Source of the DNA: Sphingobacteriales bacterium
GTDB taxonomy: Bacteria > Bacteroidota > Bacteroidia > Chitinophagales > LD1
NCBI GenBank assembly: GCA_018262795.1
Contig: JADFDM010000007.1
Coordinates: 1 to 64,000, forward strand
DNA length: 64,000 nucleotides
Reading direction: 5' to 3'
Under the pieces are notes generated by a model. The model saw nothing but the letters and a program-made list of their open reading frames with translations. It ran no database searches and was not told the origin of the DNA. A program made the translations under genes and the position numbers. Position 1 is the first letter of the stretch. Every line of letters begins with the position of its first letter. This document shows, in pieces, positions 35,613-44,857 of the stretch.

Positions 35613-36332
35613 ATGAAATTCGGAGTTGTTGTTTTCCCAGGTTCTAATTGTGACAGAGATATACACCATGTGCTTAGTAAAGTGGTAGGTTGTGAAACCC
35701 GATACTTGTGGCACAAAGATTCTAACCTTGAAGATTTTACTACGGACGATTGTATTGTGCTGCCGGGCGGTTTCAGTTATGGGGACTATCTGCGCACCGG
35801 ATCCATCGCCCGATTTTCTCCTATCATGGAAGCGGTTATAAAGTTTGCCAATGATGGCGGCAAGGTATTGGGAATTTGTAATGGTTTTCAGATTCTGTGC
35901 GAATCGCATTTGCTTCCCGGAGTTCTGCTGCCAAATGAAAACATGAAATATATCTGCAAGAATATTTACCTGAAACCCTACACCAGTAAAACCCTGCTCA
36001 CCTGCAAAATTGATGAAGATGCCGTGTTAAGGATTCCTATTGCTCATGGCGATGGTCGGTATTATTGTGATGAAGAAACGCTGAAAGCACTCTATGAGAA
36101 TGATCAAGTTCTCTTTAAATATTGTGATGAAAATGGGGAGATTACACCTGAAGCAAACCCCAATGGCTCTATAGATAACATAGCCGGTATTTGCAATGTC
36201 GGAAGAAATGTTTTTGGCATGATGCCTCACCCCGAAAGATCTTCGGAAGAAGCCTTGGCCAATACCGATGGCAAAATTCTGTTTGAATCGCTCATCAGCA
36301 AAGTGTTGGAAATGACGGTAACCTTCAGTTAG
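35613..36332 (+). CDS. purQ: Phosphoribosylformylglycinamidine synthase, glutaminase subunit
   Basis: A 239-residue class I glutamine amidotransferase that hydrolyses glutamine and passes ammonia to PurL in purine synthesis. The opening [14 protein letters not shown] is the PurQ signature. The nucleophile is Cys89 in GICNGFQ, and the His-Glu pair is in PHPERSSE near residue 214. PurL and PurS are not in the window. A separate PurQ implies a small-subunit PurL type instead of the fused enzyme. Confidence 0.95.
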   Translation: MKFGVVVFPGSNCDRDIHHVLSKVVGCETRYLWHKDSNLEDFTTDDCIVLPGGFSYGDYLRTGSIARFSPIMEAVIKFANDGGKVLGICNGFQILCESHLLPGVLLPNENMKYICKNIYLKPYTSKTLLTCKIDEDAVLRIPIAHGDGRYYCDEETLKALYENDQVLFKYCDENGEITPEANPNGSIDNIAGICNVGRNVFGMMPHPERSSEEALANTDGKILFESLISKVLEMTVTFS

Positions 36333-36373
36333 AAGATGCCTTTCTCCGCTTAAGTTTTACTGCCGTTAATCTC

Positions 36374-37291
36374 GTGAACTGGAAAATAAAATTAGTACTG
36401 CTGTTTGCTCGTTTGCGCAAGCCGATTGATTCGGCCAGCGTAAAAAGCATTGCCGATTTACGCAAAAAGTCAGACCGAGCCGCTTGGTTAGGCTCCTTGT
36501 TGTTCGATAAAAAATTACCTGTTGAAAGTGTTACAGATTTAAGCGCAAACGGCACGCCCATTCGCATTTACAAAAACAACGATAGCCCTCAGCAGCGAGT
36601 AATCATTTTTTATCACGGAGGTGGTTTTGTGCTATACGGAATCTACTCTCACGATAATGCTTGCCGAAGATTATGCCGCATGAATGATTGTATGGTGGTG
36701 TCGGTAGATTACCGCTTGGCTCCCGAATATGTTTGGCCTGCTGCCCATGAGGATGCTTTTGCAGCCTTGCAATGGGTGCGAGAAAATATTACTGCATACG
36801 GTGGAAATCCAAAAGACTTAGTGGTGGCAGGCGACAGTGCCGGAGGAAATTTATCAGCCTGTATGGCGCATCGCTGCAAAAAAGAAAACATTCTACTAAC
36901 AGCACAGGTGCTTATTTATCCTTGGACTGATGGCAAGTTGAATAACCCTTCAATTGAAAAGAATGGGAAAGGATATTTATTGGAGAAGGATACTATGTTC
37001 TGGTTTCAACAACAATACACTCCGCGCAAGGAAGATCAATGCTTACCTGAATTATCGCCTACTTACGAAACTGACAGCACCGGTTTGGCTCCTGCATTTA
37101 TTTTGACGGCACAGTTTGATCCGTTGAGAGATGATGGCTATAAATATTACCTGCAACTAAAAGAGGCCGGGAACCATGTTCGATATCAGGAGTACCCTTA
37201 TCTATTTCATGGATTTTTCAATATTCCCGGAGTGCATCCTATGGCTTTGAAAGCCTATGATGATGTTCGAGATTTTCTAAAGAGCGTGTAG
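36374..37291 (+). CDS. Alpha/beta hydrolase, hormone-sensitive-lipase family
   Basis: A 305-residue esterase. The oxyanion-hole motif HGGG is at 81-84, the nucleophile Ser155 is in GDSAGG, and the remaining triad residues are probably the Asp in FDPLRDDGY and the His in FHGFFN. This is the HSL or acetyl-esterase family, acting on short acyl esters. There is no signal peptide. The start is GTG at 36374; an in-frame alternative is not obvious. It lies 41 bases after purQ. Confidence 0.9.
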   Translation: MNWKIKLVLLFARLRKPIDSASVKSIADLRKKSDRAAWLGSLLFDKKLPVESVTDLSANGTPIRIYKNNDSPQQRVIIFYHGGGFVLYGIYSHDNACRRLCRMNDCMVVSVDYRLAPEYVWPAAHEDAFAALQWVRENITAYGGNPKDLVVAGDSAGGNLSACMAHRCKKENILLTAQVLIYPWTDGKLNNPSIEKNGKGYLLEKDTMFWFQQQYTPRKEDQCLPELSPTYETDSTGLAPAFILTAQFDPLRDDGYKYYLQLKEAGNHVRYQEYPYLFHGFFNIPGVHPMALKAYDDVRDFLKSV

Positions 37292-37636
37292 CCTTACTTT
37301 CGGAGGAATGATTGGAATCCGGCAAGCGGAAACAGCCTCTATGTTCACTTGGAACAAACAGCCTTTTAACTGCCGACCTCTGTAGATAGTGTAAGAGGTT
37401 TGCGGTTAGTGCAGCCACAGCATGGCTTTCATTTGCGCTGCTCTTTATTCTACATTCACCCAAAGATACGTGTGAGGAACCCTTAGGAAAGTGATTAAGT
37501 CACCTATTGCATAACAGGGTTTAAAAGTAGAACACGCCTGCATCCGGACATTTAAGTTTTGAACTATTTCAGGATGAAGATTCATCGGAGAAGCGCTATA
37601 GATTAATGCGTCTTCGTTCTTCGAGAAGTGCTATAT
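37292..37636. other. Intergenic region without a visible gene
   Basis: These 345 bases separate the rightward esterase from the end of the leftward transketolase half. I see no supported frame, strong hairpin or repeat. Confidence 0.4.
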
Positions 37637-38482
37637 TCAATAATCGCCCAATGTTTCTTCCAATTGACCGAGTGCTATGACTAATTGCTCATCATTCGGT
37701 GCTACCCCATGCCACTTATGGTCATTCACCATAAAATCTACCCCATGTCCCATCTCGGTGTGCATGAGTATAAAAACAGGCTTTCCTTTGCCTGTGCGAG
37801 ATTTAGCCACTTTGAGGGATGATACCATTGTTTCTATATTATTTCCATCCAACACTTCCAATACATCCCAACCAAATTCCCTGATTTTGGCACTCAAGTC
37901 GCGGTGACTCAGCACTACATCGCAGTCACCATCAATCTGCTTGTTGTTGTAATCAATGCAGCAAATAAGATTGTCCACCTTATTGTGCGGGGCAAACATC
38001 AGTGCTTCCCAAATCTGCCCTTCTTGAAATTCACCATCGCCATGCAAAGTATAAACGAGCGAACTATCTCCATTCAGTTTTTTGGCAAGAGCCGCACCAA
38101 TGGCCACACTCATGCCCTGCCCCAGTGAGCCGGAGGCTTCGCGAATACCCGGCAGATGTTCAGCCGTTGCCGGATGCCCTTGCATACGAGAATTCAACTT
38201 GCGAAAAGTAGCCAGTTCGCTCTTATCAAAATAACCCGCATGAGCCAGCACGCTGTACCAAACCGGACAAATATGCCCCTGCGAAAGGAAGAACACATCT
38301 TCGCCCATCGCATCCATGTTGAATTGGTTGCTGTGATTCATCGCTTCGAAATAAAGCGCCACCATATATTCTGTGCAGCCGAGCGACCCCCCCGGATGAC
38401 CGGAAGAAGCTCCGTTGGTCATACGAACAATATCTCTTCTAACTTGTGAACAGATGCGTTTGAGTTCTTCCACCGATGCCAT
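37637..38482 (-). CDS. Transketolase, N-terminal (thiamine-diphosphate) subunit
   Basis: A 281-residue protein equal to the first half of transketolase, which binds the diphosphate of thiamine diphosphate. The motif GDGEFQEGQ followed 26 or so residues later by NN (DYNNKQ) is the ThDP signature, and SSGHPGGSLG marks the opening. The frame extends upstream to 38545, but the ATG at 38482 gives the usual start MASVEELKR. The matching C-terminal half is encoded at 51935-52891, 13 kb away on the other strand. Both halves must combine for activity. Confidence 0.93.
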   Translation of the reverse strand: MASVEELKRICSQVRRDIVRMTNGASSGHPGGSLGCTEYMVALYFEAMNHSNQFNMDAMGEDVFFLSQGHICPVWYSVLAHAGYFDKSELATFRKLNSRMQGHPATAEHLPGIREASGSLGQGMSVAIGAALAKKLNGDSSLVYTLHGDGEFQEGQIWEALMFAPHNKVDNLICCIDYNNKQIDGDCDVVLSHRDLSAKIREFGWDVLEVLDGNNIETMVSSLKVAKSRTGKGKPVFILMHTEMGHGVDFMVNDHKWHGVAPNDEQLVIALGQLEETLGDY

Positions 38483-38628
38483 GCTAATAGTTTTGTGGCG
38501 AATATAAAAGCCGCCATCAGGCAGGTGTAAAAATGTTTCTAACAATGGTGGGTAAGCGCCCCTTTGTCAGGGTCTCCTTAACTGGCACAATATTCGAGCA
38601 GTGAGGGCGTATCATTAAAAATGAAATC

Positions 38629-39081
38629 ATGTTGTTAGAGATAGCGGGATATAGTTTGTTTCAGGGAGCAGAAGTGGCGGCTACCACCATCGCAAAAGTA
38701 GCGGTCGGAATACTTGGTTTATTTTTTGGGGGAATTATGTTGGTCGCCTTTTTTCTGCTGGCGCTTGCTTTAATCACGTTCTTTTCAATTCGTAGAGGAG
38801 TGATCTATCGGTCGGTGCCAAAAACTATCGGTGCATTTTTCAGGTTAAGCGGTATCTTATTAGGCGCGGTTGTCGTTCTTCTGCTGCTGCCACTTGCACT
38901 ACTGCTAAAGGCTTCCTTGCTCACATTCACCCTTCTTGCCGGTGCACTGCTACTAATCGGATTTCTGCTGGGGCGAACCGTCAGCCGAGTAATAGGATTT
39001 AGGCTTAGACGCTACAGCTACTATCTCCATACTTTTGATAATTTGCGCAGTAAAATTGTTCGCATTGTCCGCTACATCTAA
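38629..39081 (+). CDS. Small membrane protein of unknown function
   Basis: A 150-residue protein with three hydrophobic segments (about 24-50, 68-92, 93-112) and a basic C-terminal tail ending RSKIVRIVRYI. No family is recognised. The frame is clean and the base use is like that of its neighbours, which supports a real gene. Its stop lies 32 bases before the start chosen for tag, so both may be co-transcribed. Confidence 0.6.
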   Translation: MLLEIAGYSLFQGAEVAATTIAKVAVGILGLFFGGIMLVAFFLLALALITFFSIRRGVIYRSVPKTIGAFFRLSGILLGAVVVLLLLPLALLLKASLLTFTLLAGALLLIGFLLGRTVSRVIGFRLRRYSYYLHTFDNLRSKIVRIVRYI

Positions 39082-39112
39082 AAAAGGAGTTCCGGTAAAA
39101 ATTAAGTCGGTG

Positions 39113-39712
39113 ATGAAAGAAAAATACTCCGGGCCTGCCGATGGCAAGGTGCGCTGCAAATGGTGTCTAAGTGATCCCATCTATGTAAAATACCACGATG
39201 AAGAATGGGGGCGACCACTTCATGACGATAAACAGCTTTTTGAATTTTTAGTGCTCGAAAGCTTTCAAGCAGGGCTAAGTTGGCTCACGATTTTAAAAAA
39301 GCGCGAAAACTTTCGCAAAGCCTTTGCCGATTTTGAAGTAAAGAAGGTGGCTAAGTTCGATGAAAAGAAATACGAAGCGCTGATGCAGGATGCAGGTATT
39401 ATTCGCAATCAACTCAAGATTCGCGCAGCCATTAATAATGCACAACGGTTTTTGGAAATTCAAAAGGAGTTTGGCTCGTTCGATAAATATGTCTGGAGCT
39501 TTGTAGGTGGGAAGCCGCTGAAAAATTCCTTGTTATCTCTTCACGAAATTCAACCGAGCACTGCCATCAGTGATACGATGAGCAAAGATATGGGGAAACG
39601 CGGATTTAAGTTTCGAGGCACTACTATTTGTTATGCGTTTATGCAGGCCGTTGGCATGGTAGATGACCATGTAAATGATTGCTGGTGCAAATCAAAAAAG
39701 AAAAGGAATTAG
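39113..39712 (+). CDS. tag: DNA-3-methyladenine glycosylase I
   Basis: A 199-residue Tag enzyme that removes 3-methyladenine from alkylated DNA. Zinc ligands are visible as Cys15 and His28 in RCKWCLSDPIYVKYHDEEWG and as the His and Cys of DDHVNDC near the C-terminus. The open frame reaches back to 39035, overlapping the upstream gene, but the ATG at 39113 gives the normal Tag N-terminus. Its last 21 bases overlap the 3' end of the opposite-strand methyltransferase-like gene. Confidence 0.95.
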   Translation: MKEKYSGPADGKVRCKWCLSDPIYVKYHDEEWGRPLHDDKQLFEFLVLESFQAGLSWLTILKKRENFRKAFADFEVKKVAKFDEKKYEALMQDAGIIRNQLKIRAAINNAQRFLEIQKEFGSFDKYVWSFVGGKPLKNSLLSLHEIQPSTAISDTMSKDMGKRGFKFRGTTICYAFMQAVGMVDDHVNDCWCKSKKKRN

Positions 39713-40276
39713 CATTCTTACACGGCTTTGATACAGCCGGTATTCCTCACCAAACTCTTCGAGCAGTTTTCGCTCTTCTAACTTTACGCCTATGTAGATG
39801 TAGGCGTAAATAATGAGCAGCGACACCAAATTCATTTGGGTAGGCTGCCAAAGAAAGAAACCCAGCACAAATAGAATGAGACCAAAATAAAGTGGGTTGC
39901 GCACATAGGCATTGAGCCCGGTAACTACCAATATAGAGGGGCGATGAATTTTTTCAACCAACTGCTTTATGCCCGTAAACTCCTGTAAGTCATAACTGCG
40001 AAAAGCTAAAACAGAAATAATACCTCCGGTTAATAGCAACAAAACAGCTACTGCCTTAGACCATGCGCTCGACAGAAAAATATAATTCGCTTGTTGCCGA
40101 AAAAACAGCAAGTAAAAAATGCCGGCCAAAAAAATTATCGAAAGCAGATTAAACCCCAATCGGTAAAATCGGTAACACTTGCCCATCCATCGTTCGGCTA
40201 TTGCCTTCACCGAGTTAGCTGCCAGCAAACTGTGCGATACAAAAAACAACACCCAAAGTGTGATGAGCAAAGTCAT
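39692..40276 (-). CDS. Membrane methyltransferase, isoprenylcysteine/phospholipid methyltransferase-like
   Basis: A 194-residue protein with about five membrane helices. The C-terminal signature AYVRNPLYFG (about 125-134) and LEERKLLEEFGEEYRLY (about 166-182) belong to the ICMT/PEMT superfamily, which uses S-adenosylmethionine inside the membrane. The early part resembles NnrU-like proteins (the HSLLAANSVK segment). The substrate is unknown. It converges on tag, with a 21-base overlap of the 3' ends. Confidence 0.85.
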   Translation of the reverse strand: MTLLITLWVLFFVSHSLLAANSVKAIAERWMGKCYRFYRLGFNLLSIIFLAGIFYLLFFRQQANYIFLSSAWSKAVAVLLLLTGGIISVLAFRSYDLQEFTGIKQLVEKIHRPSILVVTGLNAYVRNPLYFGLILFVLGFFLWQPTQMNLVSLLIIYAYIYIGVKLEERKLLEEFGEEYRLYQSRVRMLIPFLF

Positions 40277-40304
40277 GTGATAAAGGTAAGAGAAGATAAA
40301 TGAA

Positions 40305-41867
40305 TTATGCTTTCAGCGCATTGGCACAAGCCATGCCATCCATTGCCGCGCTTACAATACCTCCCGCATATCCGGCTCCCTCTCCACAAGGCAACAGATT
40401 ACTTATTTGCGGATGGCGGTAGGTTTCTTTGCTGCGCGGAATTCGCACCGGACTGGAGGTGCGGCTTTCGACCCCAACTAATACTGCTTCATTGGTTCGA
40501 TATCCTTTATTTCCATTGCGGCCCGGCATTTTCTTATCGAAATCAAGTAGTGCCTGACGCAGGCTTTTATCAATAAAGCCGGGAAGTATTTCGCGAAGGT
40601 CATAAGAGGTAATTCCCGGCAAATACGAAGTGCGCGGCAGGTTCACCGATGTTTTCTTTTGTATAAAATCTTCCATGCGTTGGGCGGGGGCTTCAATACT
40701 TCCCGTAGCGGCAAAGGCTTTCTGCTCCACTCGTTTCTGAAACTCTAAAGCAGCCATGGGGCCATACTGCTTCAAGTGCGCCCAGTCCGGCTCATTCACT
40801 GCCACTACTACCCCGCTATTGGCATAAGGGCCGTTGCGTTGACTGCTGCTCCAACCGTTGACCACGGTTTCATTATCATTGGTGGCTGCCGGACAAATAA
40901 CACCACCGGGACACATACAGAACGAAAAAACACCATGCCCTTCCACTTGAGTCACTAAGTTATAAGATGCCGGAGGAAGAAATTCTCCCCTTGTGCTACA
41001 CTTATATTGAATGGTATCAATCACCTCCTGCGGATGCTCTATTCGCACCCCTATCGCAAAGGGCTTTGCTTCTATAAAAATATTGTGTTGATGAAGTAGT
41101 TCAAAAATATCGCGAGCAGAGTGACCGGTAGCCAAAATCACTTGTTGGCAAGGCCATTCCTTTCCCCCGGCACACTGCAAAGCTGTAATCATCTCTTTCT
41201 CTATAACGAAACCCGTCAGTTTGGTATTGAAATGAATTTCGCCTCCTTGCTCCAATATGCTCTGGCGCATGTTTTCAATAATGCGCGGAAGTTTGTTTGT
41301 GCCGATATGCGGATGAGCTTCATAGGCAATTCGCTCGTCCGCACCGTGTTGTATCAATACATCGAGCACTTTCTTCAAATCGCCCCGCTTGGTGCTGCGG
41401 GTGTAAAGTTTGCCATCGCTGTAAGTGCCTGCCCCACCTTCGCCAAAGCAGTAATTGCTTTCGGGATTCACGATGCGTTTGCGATTTAAATCTGAAAGGT
41501 CTTTGACCCGCTCTCGCGAGGGCTTGCCTCTTTCTAGAATAATAGGTTTAATTCCCAATTCGAGTAACTGAAAGGCGGCATAAATACCGGCCGGCCCCAT
41601 TCCTATAATATGGCAGGTCTTGGTTTCACTGACCGGATGATAGGCAAAGGTGCGCAGTGAATGATTGGGCATTTCGTCTCCTACATACACCTCTAATTTC
41701 AACAGAAAAACAATTTGCGGCTGTCGTGCATCCAAAGACTTCCTAAGAATTTTAATATGGCTGATTTGCTGCGCTGGCAGGTGCAGTTCTTCAGCCGCTA
41801 TATCTTTAATTGCATCGGTCCAAGCGACCTGTTCGGGGCTTATTTTAATTTCTATCTGATGAGGCAT
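40305..41867 (-). CDS. FAD-dependent oxidoreductase, COG2509 family
   Basis: A 520-residue flavoprotein of the uncharacterised dehydrogenase group COG2509. A small N-terminal domain (about 1-80) precedes the FAD-binding segment HIIGMGPAGIYAAFQLLELG (about 87-106) and ILERG. A second conserved segment is CFGEGGAGTYSDGKLYTRS, and the C-terminus has LLPCGEGAGYAGGIVSAAMD. The reaction is unknown in this family. It lies 28 bases upstream of the methyltransferase-like gene, so they may be co-transcribed. Confidence 0.9.
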   Translation of the reverse strand: MPHQIEIKISPEQVAWTDAIKDIAAEELHLPAQQISHIKILRKSLDARQPQIVFLLKLEVYVGDEMPNHSLRTFAYHPVSETKTCHIIGMGPAGIYAAFQLLELGIKPIILERGKPSRERVKDLSDLNRKRIVNPESNYCFGEGGAGTYSDGKLYTRSTKRGDLKKVLDVLIQHGADERIAYEAHPHIGTNKLPRIIENMRQSILEQGGEIHFNTKLTGFVIEKEMITALQCAGGKEWPCQQVILATGHSARDIFELLHQHNIFIEAKPFAIGVRIEHPQEVIDTIQYKCSTRGEFLPPASYNLVTQVEGHGVFSFCMCPGGVICPAATNDNETVVNGWSSSQRNGPYANSGVVVAVNEPDWAHLKQYGPMAALEFQKRVEQKAFAATGSIEAPAQRMEDFIQKKTSVNLPRTSYLPGITSYDLREILPGFIDKSLRQALLDFDKKMPGRNGNKGYRTNEAVLVGVESRTSSPVRIPRSKETYRHPQISNLLPCGEGAGYAGGIVSAAMDGMACANALKA

Positions 41868-41977
41868 GTTTAGGTTTTTATCCTACAAGGGCGATAAAAA
41901 TAAGAATCCACTATGCAGCCGGTACTTTATTTACCCAAGCATAATAGCGTTTTCGCTTCTAAATTCCCCGCAAATGA

Positions 41978-41985
41978 TATATTTG
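41978..41985 (+). promoter_or_regulatory. Candidate -7 box for hppA
   Basis: TATATTTG followed by CGC is a perfect TAnnTTTG box 28 bases before the hppA start. A weak TTC lies upstream; no exact TTG is at the expected distance. Confidence 0.45.
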
Positions 41986-42013
41986 CGCTCCATTTTTAAA
42001 AACGAGATCTATC

Positions 42014-44245
42014 ATGGAAAACCTGATTTACATTCTTCCCGTGTTCGGGCTTATAGCACTGGCTTACATGGCCTATTTATCGAGCTGGGTGACTAAACAA
42101 GATGCCGGTGATGCAAAAATGAGCGGTATTGCTCAACACATTGCCGAGGGGGCAATGGCTTTTCTGAAAGCTGAATACAGAATATTGGGCATTTATGTGG
42201 TGGTGGCAGGTATTGGTTTGGGTATTCTTTCACAAGTTCCCAAAGTAGCGGCTCATTCCAGCTTGCTGATTGTAGGAGCCTTTGTAGTGGGCTGTTTTTT
42301 CTCTGCTCTGGCTGGCTTTTTGGGAATGCGTATTGCTACCAAAGCCAACGTGCGCACTACTCAAGCTGCTAAAACATCTTTAGCGAAAGCGTTGAAAGTT
42401 TCTTTTGGCGGTGGAACCGTGATGGGATTAGGTGTTGCCGGATTGGCGGTGCTTGGGCTTAGCTCCCTCTTCATTATTTTCTTCCATCAGTTTATGGGGG
42501 GCAATTTTACTACCGGTGGAGGATACGACACCATGACTAAAGTATTAGAAGTGCTGGCAGGCTTTTCACTCGGTGCAGAATCTATCGCGTTGTTTGCCCG
42601 TGTGGGGGGCGGTATTTACACCAAAGCGGCTGACGTAGGTGCCGACTTAGTTGGTAAAGTAGAAGCCGGAATTCCGGAAGACGATCCGCGCAACCCGGCC
42701 ACTATTGCCGATAACGTAGGCGATAATGTAGGAGACGTAGCCGGTATGGGTGCCGACCTTTTCGGCTCTTATGTAGCTACCGTGTTAGCTTCGATGGTGT
42801 TGGGGAACTACATCATCCGGGATAATGGTGGAAGCATTGCCGACAACTTCGGAGGCATAGGCCCCATTTTATTGCCCATCGCTATTGCAGCGGTAGGTAT
42901 TATTGCCTCCATTATTGGAAGTTTTTTAGTAAGCATTAAGGAAGATGCCAAAGCAGATGTAAGCACCGTTCAAGGCGCTTTAAACAGAGGAAATAATGTG
43001 GCGATGTTGTTGGCACTTGCGGCCGCTTTTGGACTGATCAAACTGATGTTGCCCGATTCTATTGCTATGAATGTGTTTAATGCAGGCAAGTTTAGCTCGA
43101 TGACCACTTCTTCGCTGAATGTGTTCTTTGCGGTGTGTATAGGTATGACGGTGGGCTATTTGATTTCTTTCATTACCGAATACTATACCGGTTTGGGTGG
43201 CAAGCCCGTAAATGATATCGTGCAGAAATCGGCCACAGGCGCAGCTACCAATATTATTGCCGGCCTCGGCACCGGAATGCTTTCTACTGCTTTTCCCGTA
43301 ATTATTTTTGCCGGAGCGATTTGGAGCGCTTATTTCTTAGCGGGATTTTATGGAGTAGGAATTGCTGCCTCTGCAATGATGGCCACTACTGCTATGCAGT
43401 TGGCGGTGGATGCTTTCGGCCCTATTGCCGACAATGCCGGAGGGATTGCCGAGATGAGCGAATTGCCAAAAGAAGTTCGTGAGAAAACAGATGTGTTAGA
43501 TTCTGTAGGTAACACCACTGCTGCCGTAGGCAAAGGATTTGCCATTGCTTCTGCGGCTCTTACTGCATTGGCTCTTTTTGCCGCTTATGTTACCCTCACA
43601 GGAATCGAAGGCATCAATATTTTCGATGCAAAAGTGTTGGCTGCATTATTTATTGGAGGAATGATTCCGGTGGTATTCTCTGCGCTGGCTATGAACAGCG
43701 TGGGTAAAGCTGCTATGGATATGGTGAATGAAGTGCGCAGACAGTTTCGCGAAATTCCGGGCATATTGGAAGGAACCGGAAAACCCGAATACGGCAAGTG
43801 TGTAGAAATTTCGACTCAGGCAGCTTTGCGCGAAATGCTGGCTCCGGGAGTTATCACGATTGTAACGCCAATAATTATTGGGATAGCGATGGGTGCTGAG
43901 GCGCTGGGGGCTTACATGGCCGGGGTTACCGTGAGCGGTGTGCTTTGGGCTATCTTCCAAAACAATGCCGGTGGTGCTTGGGACAATGCTAAAAAATCGT
44001 TCGAGAAAGGTGTTGAAATTGAAGTGAATGGCAAAAAAGAAATGTTCTACAAAAAATCAGACCCGCACAAAGCGGCTGTAGTAGGCGATACCGTAGGGGA
44101 TCCGTTCAAAGATACTTCCGGCCCGTCCATGAACATCTTGATTAAACTTTCATCGCTGGTGGGCTTAACCATTGCTCCGCTAATTGCAGTGAATAGCCAT
44201 GAAGCAACCTCGCTGATAGAATTTATTAAAAGTCTATTCGCTTAA
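42014..44245 (+). CDS. hppA: Membrane-bound proton- or sodium-pumping pyrophosphatase
   Basis: A 743-residue integral pyrophosphatase that pumps cations while splitting pyrophosphate. The catalytic segment [19 protein letters not shown] (about 216-234) and the second substrate loop near 465-500 are intact. The motif GNTTA at 499-503 has Ala where potassium-independent enzymes have Lys, so it should need potassium. At the TM6 position, where sodium pumps typically have Glu (LFES), it has LFGS (Gly251). A Glu instead occurs in TM5 (GAES, Glu189). I recall this shifted-Glu pattern from Flavobacterium-type enzymes reported to pump protons, so proton pumping is the inferred mode. Confidence 0.95.
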   Translation: MENLIYILPVFGLIALAYMAYLSSWVTKQDAGDAKMSGIAQHIAEGAMAFLKAEYRILGIYVVVAGIGLGILSQVPKVAAHSSLLIVGAFVVGCFFSALAGFLGMRIATKANVRTTQAAKTSLAKALKVSFGGGTVMGLGVAGLAVLGLSSLFIIFFHQFMGGNFTTGGGYDTMTKVLEVLAGFSLGAESIALFARVGGGIYTKAADVGADLVGKVEAGIPEDDPRNPATIADNVGDNVGDVAGMGADLFGSYVATVLASMVLGNYIIRDNGGSIADNFGGIGPILLPIAIAAVGIIASIIGSFLVSIKEDAKADVSTVQGALNRGNNVAMLLALAAAFGLIKLMLPDSIAMNVFNAGKFSSMTTSSLNVFFAVCIGMTVGYLISFITEYYTGLGGKPVNDIVQKSATGAATNIIAGLGTGMLSTAFPVIIFAGAIWSAYFLAGFYGVGIAASAMMATTAMQLAVDAFGPIADNAGGIAEMSELPKEVREKTDVLDSVGNTTAAVGKGFAIASAALTALALFAAYVTLTGIEGINIFDAKVLAALFIGGMIPVVFSALAMNSVGKAAMDMVNEVRRQFREIPGILEGTGKPEYGKCVEISTQAALREMLAPGVITIVTPIIIGIAMGAEALGAYMAGVTVSGVLWAIFQNNAGGAWDNAKKSFEKGVEIEVNGKKEMFYKKSDPHKAAVVGDTVGDPFKDTSGPSMNILIKLSSLVGLTIAPLIAVNSHEATSLIEFIKSLFA

Positions 44246-44266
44246 AAATATTCTAAACCCCATCTT

Positions 44267-44641
44267 GTGAAAAAGCTCTTTGTAATAATGTTCAGTGTAG
44301 CTTTGGCCTTCAGCACTATTGAAAGTTGCACCGCTGCGCAGGGGGGTTCAACTTCTACGATTGGCAATGAGATTAAAAATTCGCTGATTACTTATCTGAT
44401 TCAATATCTGAGCAACAATACTTCCTTATCGGGAGTGATGAAAGGAGTTACTGCGACTACTCCGCTCACTTCTTTTTTAAAGACCAATACCAACATTGAT
44501 ACTTTCAAGAATCTGATTTCTTCGAAATTCCAAATCCCTGCTACTAAAGTCAGCAATGCTTACAGCAGTTTTGGCAACCTAACAGATGTCGCAAATTTTA
44601 TAAACAAGAACGGTAGCCTTTCCGGATTAGGCTTAAATTAA
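44267..44641 (+). CDS. Small secreted or lipoprotein of unknown function
   Basis: A 124-residue protein with a signal peptide and a possible lipobox ending at Cys21 (TIESC). The mature part is rich in Ser, Thr and Asn and lacks other cysteines. The start is GTG at 44267, the only one that keeps the signal peptide. It lies 21 bases after hppA and may be co-transcribed. I do not recognise a family. Confidence 0.6.
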   Translation: MKKLFVIMFSVALAFSTIESCTAAQGGSTSTIGNEIKNSLITYLIQYLSNNTSLSGVMKGVTATTPLTSFLKTNTNIDTFKNLISSKFQIPATKVSNAYSSFGNLTDVANFINKNGSLSGLGLN

Positions 44642-44857
44642 TTTTTGTCGTTTTGTCAATTTCCAAAAAGTAAGCTGCCAGCAATATCCATCACTTAGGC
44701 ATCCACATATCCTTAAAGATGAAATCATCGAATTAAAAACAAGACTTCGGGAATGAGTTTTGCAGCAAGAAAAGCGCTTGGCGAAGCGAGGGAAATCAAG
44801 ATAGAAAACTCCGGAATGAATTCTGTAAGCAGAAAAATAAAAACCGGAACAAGAGGT

